64,000 nt of DNA from Rosellinia necatrix. Its lineage: Eukaryota > Ascomycota > Sordariomycetes > Xylariales > Xylariaceae. A program made the translations under genes and the position numbers. The notes below the pieces were generated by a model. That model was not told where the DNA came from, ran no database searches, and saw only the letters and a program-made list of their open reading frames with translations. Positions 51,224-61,329 of the stretch are shown here, one piece after another; positions within the stretch are counted from its first letter, which is position 1, and every line of letters starts with the position of its first letter. The stretch is taken from contig JAGYVD010000001.1 in NCBI GenBank assembly GCA_021209875.1, positions 5,518,001 through 5,582,000 on the forward strand, in the 5' to 3' direction.

Positions 51224-51536
51224 GAAATAGATAATCAAGAAACAAGCCAAGGGGGGCCCTGCGTGTATACTTGTATTTCACTCGCCCAGATAGACGGTAC
51301 TTACTGTGCGCTCACTCGCTCGAATCGTCCTGAGCCCGCTCGGGAGAGTTCGGGTTTTCGTTACCTACGATCGAGATACCTATGGTAGCTTAGCTTTTTT
51401 AGAACGACTGTTCCTCGTCCTCGTTGATAATCTTATCCCTTCACCCACCCACCCCCAATCCTCGACTCACACAAAACCGACCAACCACCGGGTGCAAGAG
51501 TGCAAGAGTGCAAGAGATCAGTCAATCAGGATTGCC

Positions 51537-51750
51537 ATGGCGAAAGACGTCTTCTCCGTGCCCGTCTTCCTCGTGGTCTTCCGCGAAACGCTCGAGACGG
51601 CCATCATCGTCTCCGTGCTGCTCGCCTTCCTCAAGCAGACCCTCGACGGGCCCAACCGCAATGTCGCCGTCTACAAGGCCCTGGTCAAACAGGTGAGATT
51701 ATGACCCCTCTCTTCGAAGCCATACAGACGGACATGTATCATCAGCAAAC

Positions 51751-51781
<31 letters not shown>

Positions 51782-52973
51782 GTTATATAAGTTTACTAAC
51801 CAGAGAATAAATAAATAAAAATTTAGGTCTGGCTGGGCGTCGGCATCGGCTTCTTCATCTGCCTCGTGATCGCGGCGGGCATCATCGGCACCTTCTACAC
51901 GGTGGGCCGCGACGCGTGGCAGACGAACGAGTACAACTACGAGGGCGCCTTCGCGCTCTTCGCCTCGCTCATCATCAGCTTCGTCGGCGTCGCCCTGCTG
52001 CGCGTCGGCAAGCTGCAGGAGAAGTGGCGCGCGAAGCTCGCCAAGGCCCTCGAGACCCCCGTCGTCGGCGGCGGCGGCGGCGCGGCGACCTCCAGCGGCG
52101 GCTTCGGCGCCCGCGTCAAGCGTCTCGCGGAGCGGTACGCCATGTTCGTCCTGCCCTTCGTCACCGTCCTGCGCGAGGGCATCGAGGCCATCGTCTTCAT
52201 CGCCGGCGTCTCCTTCTCCGCCCCCGCCACCGCCGTCCCCCTGCCCGTCGTCATCGGCCTCATCGTCGGCAGCCTCGTGGGCTACGCCCTGTACAGGTAC
52301 GTGAAGCGGAAGCCGCCCCAGTGGCGATTCTAACTTTCTTTTTTCTTCTCTCTCTCTCTCTCTCTCTCGGCGAAATCCGCGTGTCGATACTAATGGTTGT
52401 TGTTGTTGTTGTAGGGGTGGCACCACGACCAAGCTGCAGTATTTCCTCGTCGCCTCCACGTGCCTGTTGTACCTCGTCGGCGCCGGCCTCTTCTCGCGCG
52501 CCGTCTGGTATTTCGAGGCCCAGCAGTGGAATAACATCGTCGGCGGCGACGCTGTCGAGGTGGGGACCGGAGCCGGGTCGTATGATATCGACAAGAGCGT
52601 CTGGCATGTGAACGTGAGTAGTACCGGAGCCCCCAATGCATTTGTCAACATGAGTCGGAAATGCTGATGATTCGATGCGCCGATATAGTGCTGCAGTCCC
52701 GTGCTAAACGGTGGTGGCGGCTGGGGTATCTTCAACGCCATTCTCGGTTGGACCAACTCGGCTACGTATGGCTCCGTCATCTCGTACAACCTCTACTGGA
52801 TCGCCATCGTGACGGCCCTGGGGGTCATGCGATATCGCGAGGTCAAGGGCCACTGGCCGCTCCTTAAGGCCAAGGCGGGCTCGGTCGCGGCCGAGTCCGA
52901 CGTCAGCGTCGCTAGTGGGGAGGCCGATTCGAGAACGAAGACGGAGGCCTCGGCATCTATCACGGCTACTTGA
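51537..52973 (+). CDS. FTR1: High-affinity iron permease FTR1
   Basis: Encodes about 369 aa from exons 51537-51692, 51827-52296, 52415-52613 and 52689-52973, totalling 370 codons with the stop. It is the plasma-membrane Fe3+ permease partner of Fet3. The two iron-binding REXXE signatures are intact: RETLE at residues 16-20 in the first membrane segment, and REGIE at about 168-172 in the fourth. Seven membrane segments are visible ([60 protein letters not shown] and later ones). The loop between the third and fourth segments contains a Gly/Ala/Ser insert ([12 protein letters not shown]). The C-terminus is cytosolic and Ser/Thr/Glu-rich. Intron 1 contains a TA microsatellite (about 51751-51780). 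Divergent pairing with the ferroxidase and the GATA sites between them indicate joint iron-dependent control. Confidence 0.97.
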
Positions 52974-55329
52974 AGATGACACCACTGACATATCTACATT
53001 AATACGAGGACGGGATAGGGGAATGAAAAATCTCCCCGAAGTCCAAGCATGCTGGGTTTATGGTCTTTTGACAAATCTGTGGTGTTAACGGGAAACACCC
53101 CGCAAGATTGTATGTCTGGATCTCACATCTAGATGAGGGCTATAGGATGCGGTGTGCCCTTGGACCCTTTATAGGCGCCTCCGCGGGGCGGCAGCCTTTG
53201 AACATATATTTGTTTCGGGTACATCGTCGTCATATATATTTCAACTAGTGTAGTTATGCTTCCTAGTCGGAACAATAAAAATTTCTGGCTTAATATGTAC
53301 TTTTCCTGTCTTGCTGAATCATGGAGATGGAACACCGGAGCCAGCCACGTTCAGCTCTAGATACCAAAGCGATAACTCATAGAAATCGAATCTGCTCAAA
53401 TTCCCACCCGACATCAACCTAAATTCGTAGGCCCTGGGAAAAGAGGTCGCGTTTGGCAGTCGCATTCAATATCTACGTCCCTAAAATATCGAAGGGTATT
53501 TTAAGGGTAGCCGGGGAGCATGGGCCCTGTCTAGCATCGTAAATACTCTATTACGATAGTGCGTATGAGCACTAATGGCGTGGGTGGCGAAACTATATAC
53601 CCGGTTGTTTAACTCTCATTTCCCTATCGGCAGAATACTCTGTTGCTATATAGAGTTTGATCGTGTGGCAGTTGAACATGGCTCTCATATCTGAACAGCA
53701 TTAGTTCGATCCTTTTTCGAGGGGCATAATTGTCAAATATAAGGCACGAATCCCTTCAGAGTCTATCGAAGTATATGTATGACGCTTGTTTGATATTGCT
53801 GGCTTTATTTTCTACTCCAAGACTTCATCCCTGTCCTGTATTGAATAACCACCAGACATATTTTCCCGTATTCTTTCATGACCACTAGCCTACGCGCAGT
53901 CTGTCTAACCTACCGCCATGTCTCGTGCGGTTCGATAGAAGCGGTTAATTTAAAGAAACGCCTCGGGCTCTGGGCCAGGGAGGAAGTTTGGCGGCCGCTC
54001 GAAACACCGCGACGCCTTTTGGGATGCCCTCTATTTTGGGTGCCAAGGCGAATCGCTCTTGCTTTCCGTATGAAAACCGTGCAATCTGAGCGAAGCGTTT
54101 ACTCACAACACAGATAAAAGCATCATCGAATAGACTGGTGATAAGCAAGGGGGGGAATGCCAGTCGCCCGGAGGCGAACTAGCATCAGTAACAACTAGGT
54201 TATAGGACTTCGCTGGGCTAGTAGGTTATCGATTCTCCTATATTCAGCGAGTCGTCGGGGGCCGAACCCAATGTTTCTCTGGCTTCATGTAGCTTACACA
54301 AAGGTATGTGAACGAAAGCTTGAACCTTGCTGTTTCGAAGAAAACGACCATGGTGAAGAGCTATACCGTGCTGAAGGAGGGACATGGGGAGCTCTGATTA
54401 GTGATTTTTATTCTAAAATGTAATTCAGATTTGTATTGGCTTTGCCAAATCAAAGTAGTGGTTTGTGGTAATTCCGATCCTATAAGTATTTCATGCAATA
54501 TCTATCCTAACTGCCTTAAAATCCATGGAACTGCAATAACTAAGGTCGATAGCATTATCAGCCAGTGAGTATCTGACCAATTAAGCGATGATCAATCCGG
54601 CACAATGGCACATGGACCTACCTAGCTATAGTTCCAGACTCTGAACGCAGGATCAAAAGAAACGCGCGGTCAATACTTAAGCAGCCTGCTTAACATGGTG
54701 TCGAGAAAAAGTATGTACGGCACGCTCGAGACCACCTAGCATATGTGATTGATTCCAACGTGTCGAGCCTGCCTGGTTAATACACCAAATGGTGATGAAT
54801 TCAGGCCACCAACAATCAACTAATAATGTAGTATAGATATATCCCCAATTGGTCTAGCGTCCGTTCCCCGTAGTGTGCACTAAATCTCACCCGCAATGAC
54901 AGAGATCCAATGACATCCGTTGGAGGACCGACCGCGACTACCGCCCAACGGCCTTGGCTGTAAGAATCTTGCCATGAGGTTCTCGAAATCAATCTTGGTG
55001 GTTAGGTGCTCGAGCAGATACAAGGTCTGGACATTACACCCCAAGCTCGGTCTACCACTCATCCATCCCCCGTCTATCTACTTATTCAACCTACTCACAC
55101 CACCCGATCAAGAACAATAACAACAACGGCACATTTCCCCAGCCAGTCCTCTGGATAGTTCCCTACCCCCTTCCCTCTCTCTATCGTCCCCGAGCGCAGG
55201 AGCCCAAGCATACGCTCTCTCGCAGCCTCGAGGAGTACGATCCGGCCCGACCCACCGCGACTAAGAAGCTGATGAAGTCTCCATCTCCCGCCCGCCTCAA
55301 GGTATTGCCTCACACCGGAGACAGACCAG
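52974..55329. other. Intergenic, no gene seen
   Basis: 2.36 kb, mostly balanced to AT-rich, with only short unrecognised frames (for example 53878-54117 plus). A tRNA-like B-box string near 53704 has no partner box or stems. The last 250 bp is CT-rich, a likely leader of the next gene. Confidence 0.55.
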
Positions 55330-57303
55330 ATGGAGGGCTCGGGCAGCGGTGGTACACCAGCGGCAGCGGCAACGGACGGGGGCGGCGACCCCTCAGAGCC
55401 GTCCCGCAGCAGCGGGGAGCAGCGCCCCCACGTCATCGTCATCTCCGAGCGGGGTGACGTGATGCTCGATGCGACGTTCCAGAACTCCAAGGACACGATC
55501 CGGGCGGCCCGGAAATCGGCACAGGCGGCGCGGCACCACACGAGCCGTGGCGAGGGGCGGCCGTTGCCGTTTCCGTCGTCGTCGTTGTTGTCGCCGCCCC
55601 AGCAACAAGTGCGGCTGGCGTTCCGCGTGGACCTGGCCGTGCTCCGGAGGCAGTCCAAGTACTTCGACAAGCTGCTCGGCGACGTGCGCTTCCGGGAGGC
55701 CAAGGACGTGGCCGCGGCCCTCGCGGCGCTGTCGCTGCGGGGCGTGGGGCCCGGGGACGCCGACGCCGCGGAGCTGCCGTGGGTCCGGATCCGCGACGAC
55801 GACGCGGCGACCCCCTACGCGTTCCGCGAGCTGGTCTTCGCGGACCTCCTGCGCATCCTGCACGGCCGCGGCGCCGAGGCGGCCGCATCCCAGATCAACA
55901 TGGCGTTCGTCACCACGCTCGCCGTGCTCGCCGACCGCTTCGACTGCGCCGCCGCCGTGTCCAGGTACGTCGCCACCGGGCTCAAGTTCAAGTGGCCCGT
56001 CACGAGCCGCGGCGGTCTCGGCAACAATAGCAATAGCAACAACAACAATAAGTTGCCCCTGTCAAGGGACGACGGCGCCGGCGGCGGTTCCGGCTTCGGC
56101 GGTATGAGCCGCGTGAGCGAGAACGTCCTGCGCCAGAAGATCCTCGTCTCTTGGCTCCTGAACCAGCCCGGTAAGTTCCAGGCCGCGACCAGGGAGCTGA
56201 TCATGAACGGCTCGTGCAAGTGGAGCGCGTTCGGCGAGGAACAGGACGAGACGGCGACTAGCGCCACCTGGTGGTATTTGCAAGACGGGCTTGAGCGTGA
56301 GTCTTCAACCCCCCCCCGGCCCCCTCCCCGGCCCCCTCCCCCTCCCCCTCCCCCCCCTTCTCCCCTTTATGCTTCTATTTTCTCAATAATAAAAATATTC
56401 CTTTTTTATTTTTCTTATATTTGTGTTACTCTTGTTACGAAGAACCTGGTTCTATAAGCCACGTACCGTGCATATTAATTCCTGCCCTCTCCCCCCCCCT
56501 CTTTTCCCGGGTTTCTAGAAGAGCTCCAATACCGACGAAACTGCATCCTGAACACGCTAGCATCCGTGCCGCGACACTTCCTACGACTGTACACTTCATC
56601 GTCCTCATCATCCTCGTCGCGCAGCGGCGGCAGTGGCAGTGGCGGCGGCGGCGGCGGGATGACGGCGGGGCGGCGGCAGCAACAGTGCAAGCTAGGCTAC
56701 GACTCGAGCGTGGCGTGCGACTCATACCAGCTGGGCGAGATGTTCAAGTTCCTGACGAACAAGGGGCTGCTGCGCCTCGTGGACTTCTCGCCGGCGTCCG
56801 TCGACGACGTCCTGCTCGCCGCCGCTGCTGCTGCTGACGCCGACGCCGCGCCGCCGCCGCCGCCCGTCGACGCCCTGCTCGCCGCCCTGCGCCAGTGCCC
56901 CGGCTACCAGATCGACAAGAACCACACCAACTGCGGCCTGCGCACGCGCATGCTGCCCGCCCTCGACTTCGTCCAGGCCCTGCTCTCCGCCAACTCCATC
57001 CCCATCTCCCAGGCCGCGTGGAAGGCCGGTCGCGCCGCGCACGCGTGGATGCCGCCTGGCGGCGACGGTGATGACGGCCGCGAGCACCACCACCACCACC
57101 ACCACCAGCAGCAGCAGCACGAGGGTGAGAGGCCGTTTGGGTTCACGAGATCGCTGGCCGCCGATCAGAGACTCCGGTTCGAGAACAATATGGGCGCGGA
57201 CAAGTTCGCCCGGGATGTGTTCACGGCCTCGAGCTGGGATTGGACGGCCGATGATCAGGGGCCGGACCACGTCTCCACTACGCCGAAGTGGTCTTTTAGA
57301 TAG
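55330..57303 (+). CDS. BTB/POZ-like fungal protein, function unknown
   Basis: Encodes about 583 aa from exons 55330-56296 and 56519-57303 (intron 222 bp, C-rich). After a Gly/Ser/Pro leader, residues about 35-210 read like a fungal BTB domain: HVIVISERGDVMLDATF, then VRLAFRVDLAVLRRQSKYFDKLL, and FADLLRILHGRG with FVTTLAVLADRFDC. That is the strand, then 'hidden, stored, F-x-x-x-L' pattern used for self-assembly or cullin binding in BTB proteins. The second half is conserved-looking (LQYRRNCILNTLASVPRHFL, QLGEMFKFLTNKGLL, PGYQIDKNHTNCGLRTRMLP), and has Cys/His residues that might bind a metal. Low-complexity inserts interrupt it: poly-Ser/Gly near 56600, poly-Ala, and a HHHHHHH-QQQQ run near 57086-57120. 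Many Pezizomycotina carry such proteins without a known role. It is strongly GC-rich. Confidence 0.75.
56302..56366 (+). repeat. C-rich tract in the BTB gene intron
   Basis: Runs of C broken by GG and T (CCCCCTCCCC type) fill the 5' half of the intron. Confidence 0.8.
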
Positions 57304-57743
57304 ATAGATCAGGTAGATAGTAGTTCGTGTCACGCATCCTGTGTCATTTTCTCCCGGGCAAGCCACGGCCACCCGGTTGAGGTAATATGTTGTTCTTCGA
57401 GGTAGTTGAAGACGCGGGATTGGATGCCACGTACATAACGCAACCTATCGAGTTGTGAACTTTATGTGTGGATCAGGAACGGCATTATCGCTCTTTGTAT
57501 ATATGCACCTATTTTTCCCATCGCATGCTCTTCACTCATGGAACTCGACAATGACAAGAAAAAAAAAAAAAAAACCGAACGAACACAACCCAACCATGAG
57601 ATGCCATTTCATTGAGCCAGTGTAAACCCTCCCCGCGCTCCCAAACGCCGATGTCGACATGTATAGTCCAGACAGATGAACGTATTTGTACAAAAAGAAA
57701 AAGAGGTAAGAGGTTGGGGGAGACCCGTCAGCCACGAGCTCAT
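57304..57743. other. Convergent spacer
   Basis: 440 bp between the BTB-like and VPS24 stop codons, with a poly-A tract near 57558-57574. No gene is seen. Confidence 0.7.
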
Positions 57744-58485
57744 TCAGCTTCGCAAAGCCTCGAGCCTGTTCCTCATCTGATCCATCATGGCCTCCTGGTC
57801 CTCGTCCTCGTCCTCGAGCTCGGCGGTCGTGGGCTCGGGCGCGACGGGGGTGTCGGGCATGGGGCCGGCCTTGTCCATCTTGCCCTTGAGGATCTCGCCG
57901 AGGACCTTGTCGACCTCGCCGTCGGCCTCCATCTCCTCGTCCTCGTACATGGCGTCGGCGTCGAGGGGGAGGGCCTCGCCGACCATCTCCTCGATTACGC
58001 CGGCCTTGACGAGCTCGACGCCGAGGTCGCGCATGGTGCCGGCGAGCTCGGGGAGGCGGACGAGGGCGTTGACGTCGCGCATGACGCCGACGCTGGCGCG
58101 GATGCTGCCCTCGATCTTGCGCAGCGCGAAGGCCTCGCTGACCTGCATCTGGACGCTGCTAAGCTGCGCCCGCGACGTCACGAGCCGCGCCGACGTCCGC
58201 CGTGCCCGGATCAGCTCCCGCGCGAAGTCCCGCGCCTCCCGCCGCGCCTGCGCCCGCCGCGACGCGTCCCGGGCCCCGCGCTTGTCCGCCGCCACGATCA
58301 GCGCCTTCGTCTTCTGCTCCACCTGCTTCACCGCCGCGATGTCCCGGTCCAGCTTGCGGAGGTTCGAGCGGATGAGTTGGTTACACTTGCGCATCTGTGT
58401 GGGGGCGAAAGGAGGCGTTTTGTTAGCATGGCTTTGGTTCTGTGAGCGTGTGCGTTTCCCTATTCTCCTCCTTCTGATATATGCC

Positions 58486-58520
<35 letters not shown>

Positions 58521-58708
58521 ATTCGGACCACCTGTCTTTGTGCTGGAGCCCTCGTATAGACGGTCGCCGGATGGACAGGAGGATGGATTGATGGATAAGT
58601 GGATGGATGGGTAGACGGATGGATGGATCAGAGGGATAGGAGAGTCATGGTGGTGCTTACTTGGGCATTAGGATCAGGCCCGACGAAGAGAGCTTTGAGG
58701 CCCTCCAT
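57744..58708 (-). CDS. VPS24: ESCRT-III subunit VPS24 (CHMP3)
   Basis: Encodes about 232 aa from exons 58708-58661 and 58394-57744 (48 and 651 bp, phase 0). Exon 1 reads MEGLKALFVGPDPNAQ, the typical Vps24 start; exon 2 continues MRKCNQLIRSNLRKLDRDI. The long basic helix pair (RREARDFARELIRARRTSARL, QVSEAFALRKIEGSI), the VMRDVNALVRLPELAGTMR stretch and the acidic region are all present. The C-terminal MIM1-like helix (DQMRNRLEALRS), which binds the Vps4 MIT domain, closes the protein. Vps24 caps Snf7 filaments on endosomes and recruits Vps2 and Vps4 for multivesicular-body budding. The 266 bp intron carries GT and GGAT repeats. VFA1, a Vps4 partner, lies elsewhere in this window. Confidence 0.95.
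58488..58628. repeat. GT run and GGAT/GATG minisatellite in the VPS24 intron
   Basis: A (GT)n run (58488-58512) and an imperfect GGATGGAT array (about 58567-58628) make up much of the VPS24 intron. Confidence 0.8.
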
Positions 58709-60357
58709 CTTTGGGAACGGCTATGATGTGCGAGAAAATACTATGTTGAAGTTGATGCTGGAGTGTCGCACCGTACAAGGAAGGATGCCTTGGTGTTGCC
58801 GACCAGGCCCGAATGCCTTCTCGTGGGGTTTCGCGATGACGTGGGTGGGTGGAATCGTGAGAGATGGATCCGAGGCTGGGTAGAGACGGGAGTGAGTGCA
58901 CTCAGGCCAATCCTCTGAGGGTCCACTTAGGCAATGACTAGTCTTTTTGCGGTTAGTGTATACACAATATGTCTGGTGTACCCTCCCTACCAGGCAGGTA
59001 GGTTGTACCGATGTATCGAATTAGAAAATACCTATATACCCCGCTATCCCGCCGCTATACACGGTGTGAAGGAGGCTAACTCATGCGCCACAGGTGCGGT
59101 GTCACATTGGACTTCACCAATACCTCTATGTGATTTGGGGTCGGAGACAATAACTGGGGTAGGTAGCAGAATACTACCTTTTAGGTTTTTATTTTATGTG
59201 AAGCAACATGGTCATATGTAGAAGCAGCATTCTCCAACTTGGATACAATGTTCAATTAGAAAACTGGGTGGGTAGAAGCGGTCAGCTCATGATCTCCCGT
59301 CAAAACTCTCCCGCTTTGCAGGCACGCCACTGCAAGTTCCCCTCAGCCCTGCCGAGCCTCCCACAGGTTGGGATTGTGGTATACCGTAGATCACAGCTGT
59401 ATAGGTACCTAAGGTGACCGCCTAAGGTACCCAGGTATTAGTTGGCTGGCGCTTTGAAGTATCTTTAGGCAGCCAACAGGCACAACTATACGCGAAGTGC
59501 AGGAGCATTGTAAAACCGTTTGTTGTCTTGAAAGGGATCTCTTTAGCCAGCAATGTATTTATTTATTTATTTTTGATTTTCATGCACGCCCGATTACTTA
59601 CTCAACCTTGACCAAAATAATCCATTGGCATCCATTGGCAGCGCTGCATATGTGTATCTACATCAAGCTTCTCAGGCCGTGTCATGTTCTTAGATTCCCC
59701 CAGCACAGGAGAAAGGTAACTGCCTACCTGGGTAGGTACCTGCTTGCTTGTTCGTAGGTACTGTAATAGTCTGCCTACCTGCCAGGCAGGCACGCTACTG
59801 TACTCGATACTGGATCAGGTACCCGGTAGAGATACCTCTGGATGCTAAGAGCGCGTCGTAGTGCTTCTAAGAATTTCGTAGAATCAGAATGGGTCCAGGC
59901 TTTAGTGGGGTTCCCACGCCGGTTGCATCACCAAACCCAAAATCACTGCCACCATCCGGCAGCTGCCCTCTACCACTCGTCAAGTCTGCTCAGAGCTTTC
60001 TCTTCCTACGTCTCCAGCATCCATCCCCCAGCCTCACCCGCGTGACGTCCCTTCTTGCAAGTCGGACCAGCAACAACAACAACGCCGGCAACCACCACAA
60101 ACCCCCCTCGTGATTGCCTCCCCGTTCAGGTACATGCAAACTCACACATATACAGCCCATAATTGCACCTCTTGCCCTCTCCCCCCCACCTCTCGTCTCC
60201 CGCCTCTCTCCTACCCGCCTTCTTCCCACACCACCAACAGCTCGTTACTTGTTACTCCCACTTTGCGCAACTTGCAACCGACTACTCACACCAATTGTGA
60301 ACAGCCAGAGAGTCGTTTATTATACGAACTGCTTGCCGCCCCCTCGCGTTCATCAAC
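58709..60357. other. Divergent spacer between VPS24 and p23
   Basis: 1.65 kb with many TAGGTACCT-type motifs (palindrome at 59402-59411; palindrome-like strings near 59737 and 59774). The last 400 bp is CT/CA-rich, a likely p23 leader. No gene is supported. Confidence 0.6.
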
Positions 60358-61329
60358 ATGTCGCAAGTCACTCCTGAGGGTAAGTCTTCTCATACGATAT
60401 ACCCCGCCATCCACTCAGCCCTGTTCTATTTCCGCATTCCAGCCGCCCGAGCCCAACTTGCCGTCGGTGCTCGTCTGTGCCGCGCGGGGGAGTTCGTAGT
60501 TTCGAGTTCGGAGTTTCGAGTTCGGAGAGCTAACATGGTGCCCTTTCCATACATGCAGTTCTATGGGCCCAGCGCTCCTCCAGCACAGACGCCGAGAAGA
60601 ACTTCGTGTACCTCACCATCTCTGTCCCCGATGTACCCAAAGAGAACCTTAAACTAGACCTCAAGTCCACCACCCTGACCTTCCACGGTCACTCGGAAAC
60701 TCTGAAGCGCACATACCATCTAGAGATTTCCTTCTACGGAGAGATCGACACCGAGAATAGCAACATTCACCACACAGCCCGCAATGTTGAGATGAAGCTG
60801 CGCAAGAAGGAGCTAAAGGAGGAATACTGGCCTCGCCTGCTGAAGGATGCTGCCAAGGTTCAGTTCGTGAAGACTGACTTCGATAAGTGGGTCGATGAGG
60901 ATGAGCAGAATGAGGCTCCCGAGGACGACTTCTCCCAGTTCGGCGGCGCCGGTGGTATGGGTATGTCTACGCCTACCATATAAAACCCCAAAGTATAAAC
61001 TGTTGTGTGAATATATGATGACTAATCAATTTACGCGTACAGGAGGTATGCCAGGCATGGGAGGCATGGGTACGTAAATTGCTGCCCAATTCCACATATT
61101 GGGGTTATCGGGGCGCAAAGCTTCAATTTGGCGAGGGAATGGAGTACTAACCACGCTTGCAGGCAACGACTTCGGCGGAATCGACTTCTCCAAGCTGGGC
61201 GGCGCTGGTGCCGGTGCCCCCGGTTCCGATGATGAGGATGAGGAGGACGAGGATGATGACATGCCAGCTCTTGAGGGCGATGAGGACGCAAAAGTCGGCA
61301 CTGATAAGGCGGATAAGGCTGACAAGTAG
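60358..61329 (+). CDS. SBA1: Hsp90 co-chaperone p23 (Sba1/Wos2)
   Basis: Encodes about 205 aa from exons 60358-60379, 60559-60960, 61043-61069 and 61163-61329. The first exon is 22 nt and the third only 27 nt (a GMPGMGG-type stretch); phases all agree. Residues 8-115 form a CS domain (VLWAQRSSSTDAEKNFVYLT, VPKENLKLDLKSTTLTFHGH, NVEMKLRKKELKEEYWPRLL, VKTDFDKWVDEDE), including the WPRL motif of p23. The C-terminus has a Gly/Met-rich linker and an acidic tail (DDEDEEDEDDD). p23 binds the ATP-bound closed Hsp90 dimer in the cytosol and slows its ATPase, stabilising client complexes. No defects are seen. Confidence 0.96.

Larger units (their letters stand above)
49012..51536. promoter_or_regulatory. 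Shared promoter region of the divergent FET3/FTR1 pair
   Basis: 2,525 bp between the two start codons. It contains four perfect ATCWGATAA sites (listed separately), a reverse CCAAT (51004-51008), CA/TA microsatellite DNA (49495-49580), a GGGAA run (49749-49782), AGCACAGGAC-type repeats (49879-49920) and poly-T tracts. In filamentous fungi such pairs are repressed by the GATA factor SreA when iron is sufficient; assignment here rests on the motif and the genes. No gene is seen inside. Confidence 0.75.

Noticed and set aside
51671..52789. 372-codon minus-strand frame opposite FTR1
   Set aside because: Low-complexity antisense shadow running through FTR1 exons and introns.
53690..53725. AGTTCGATCC string as a tRNA remnant
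   Set aside because: No cloverleaf arms can be folded around it.
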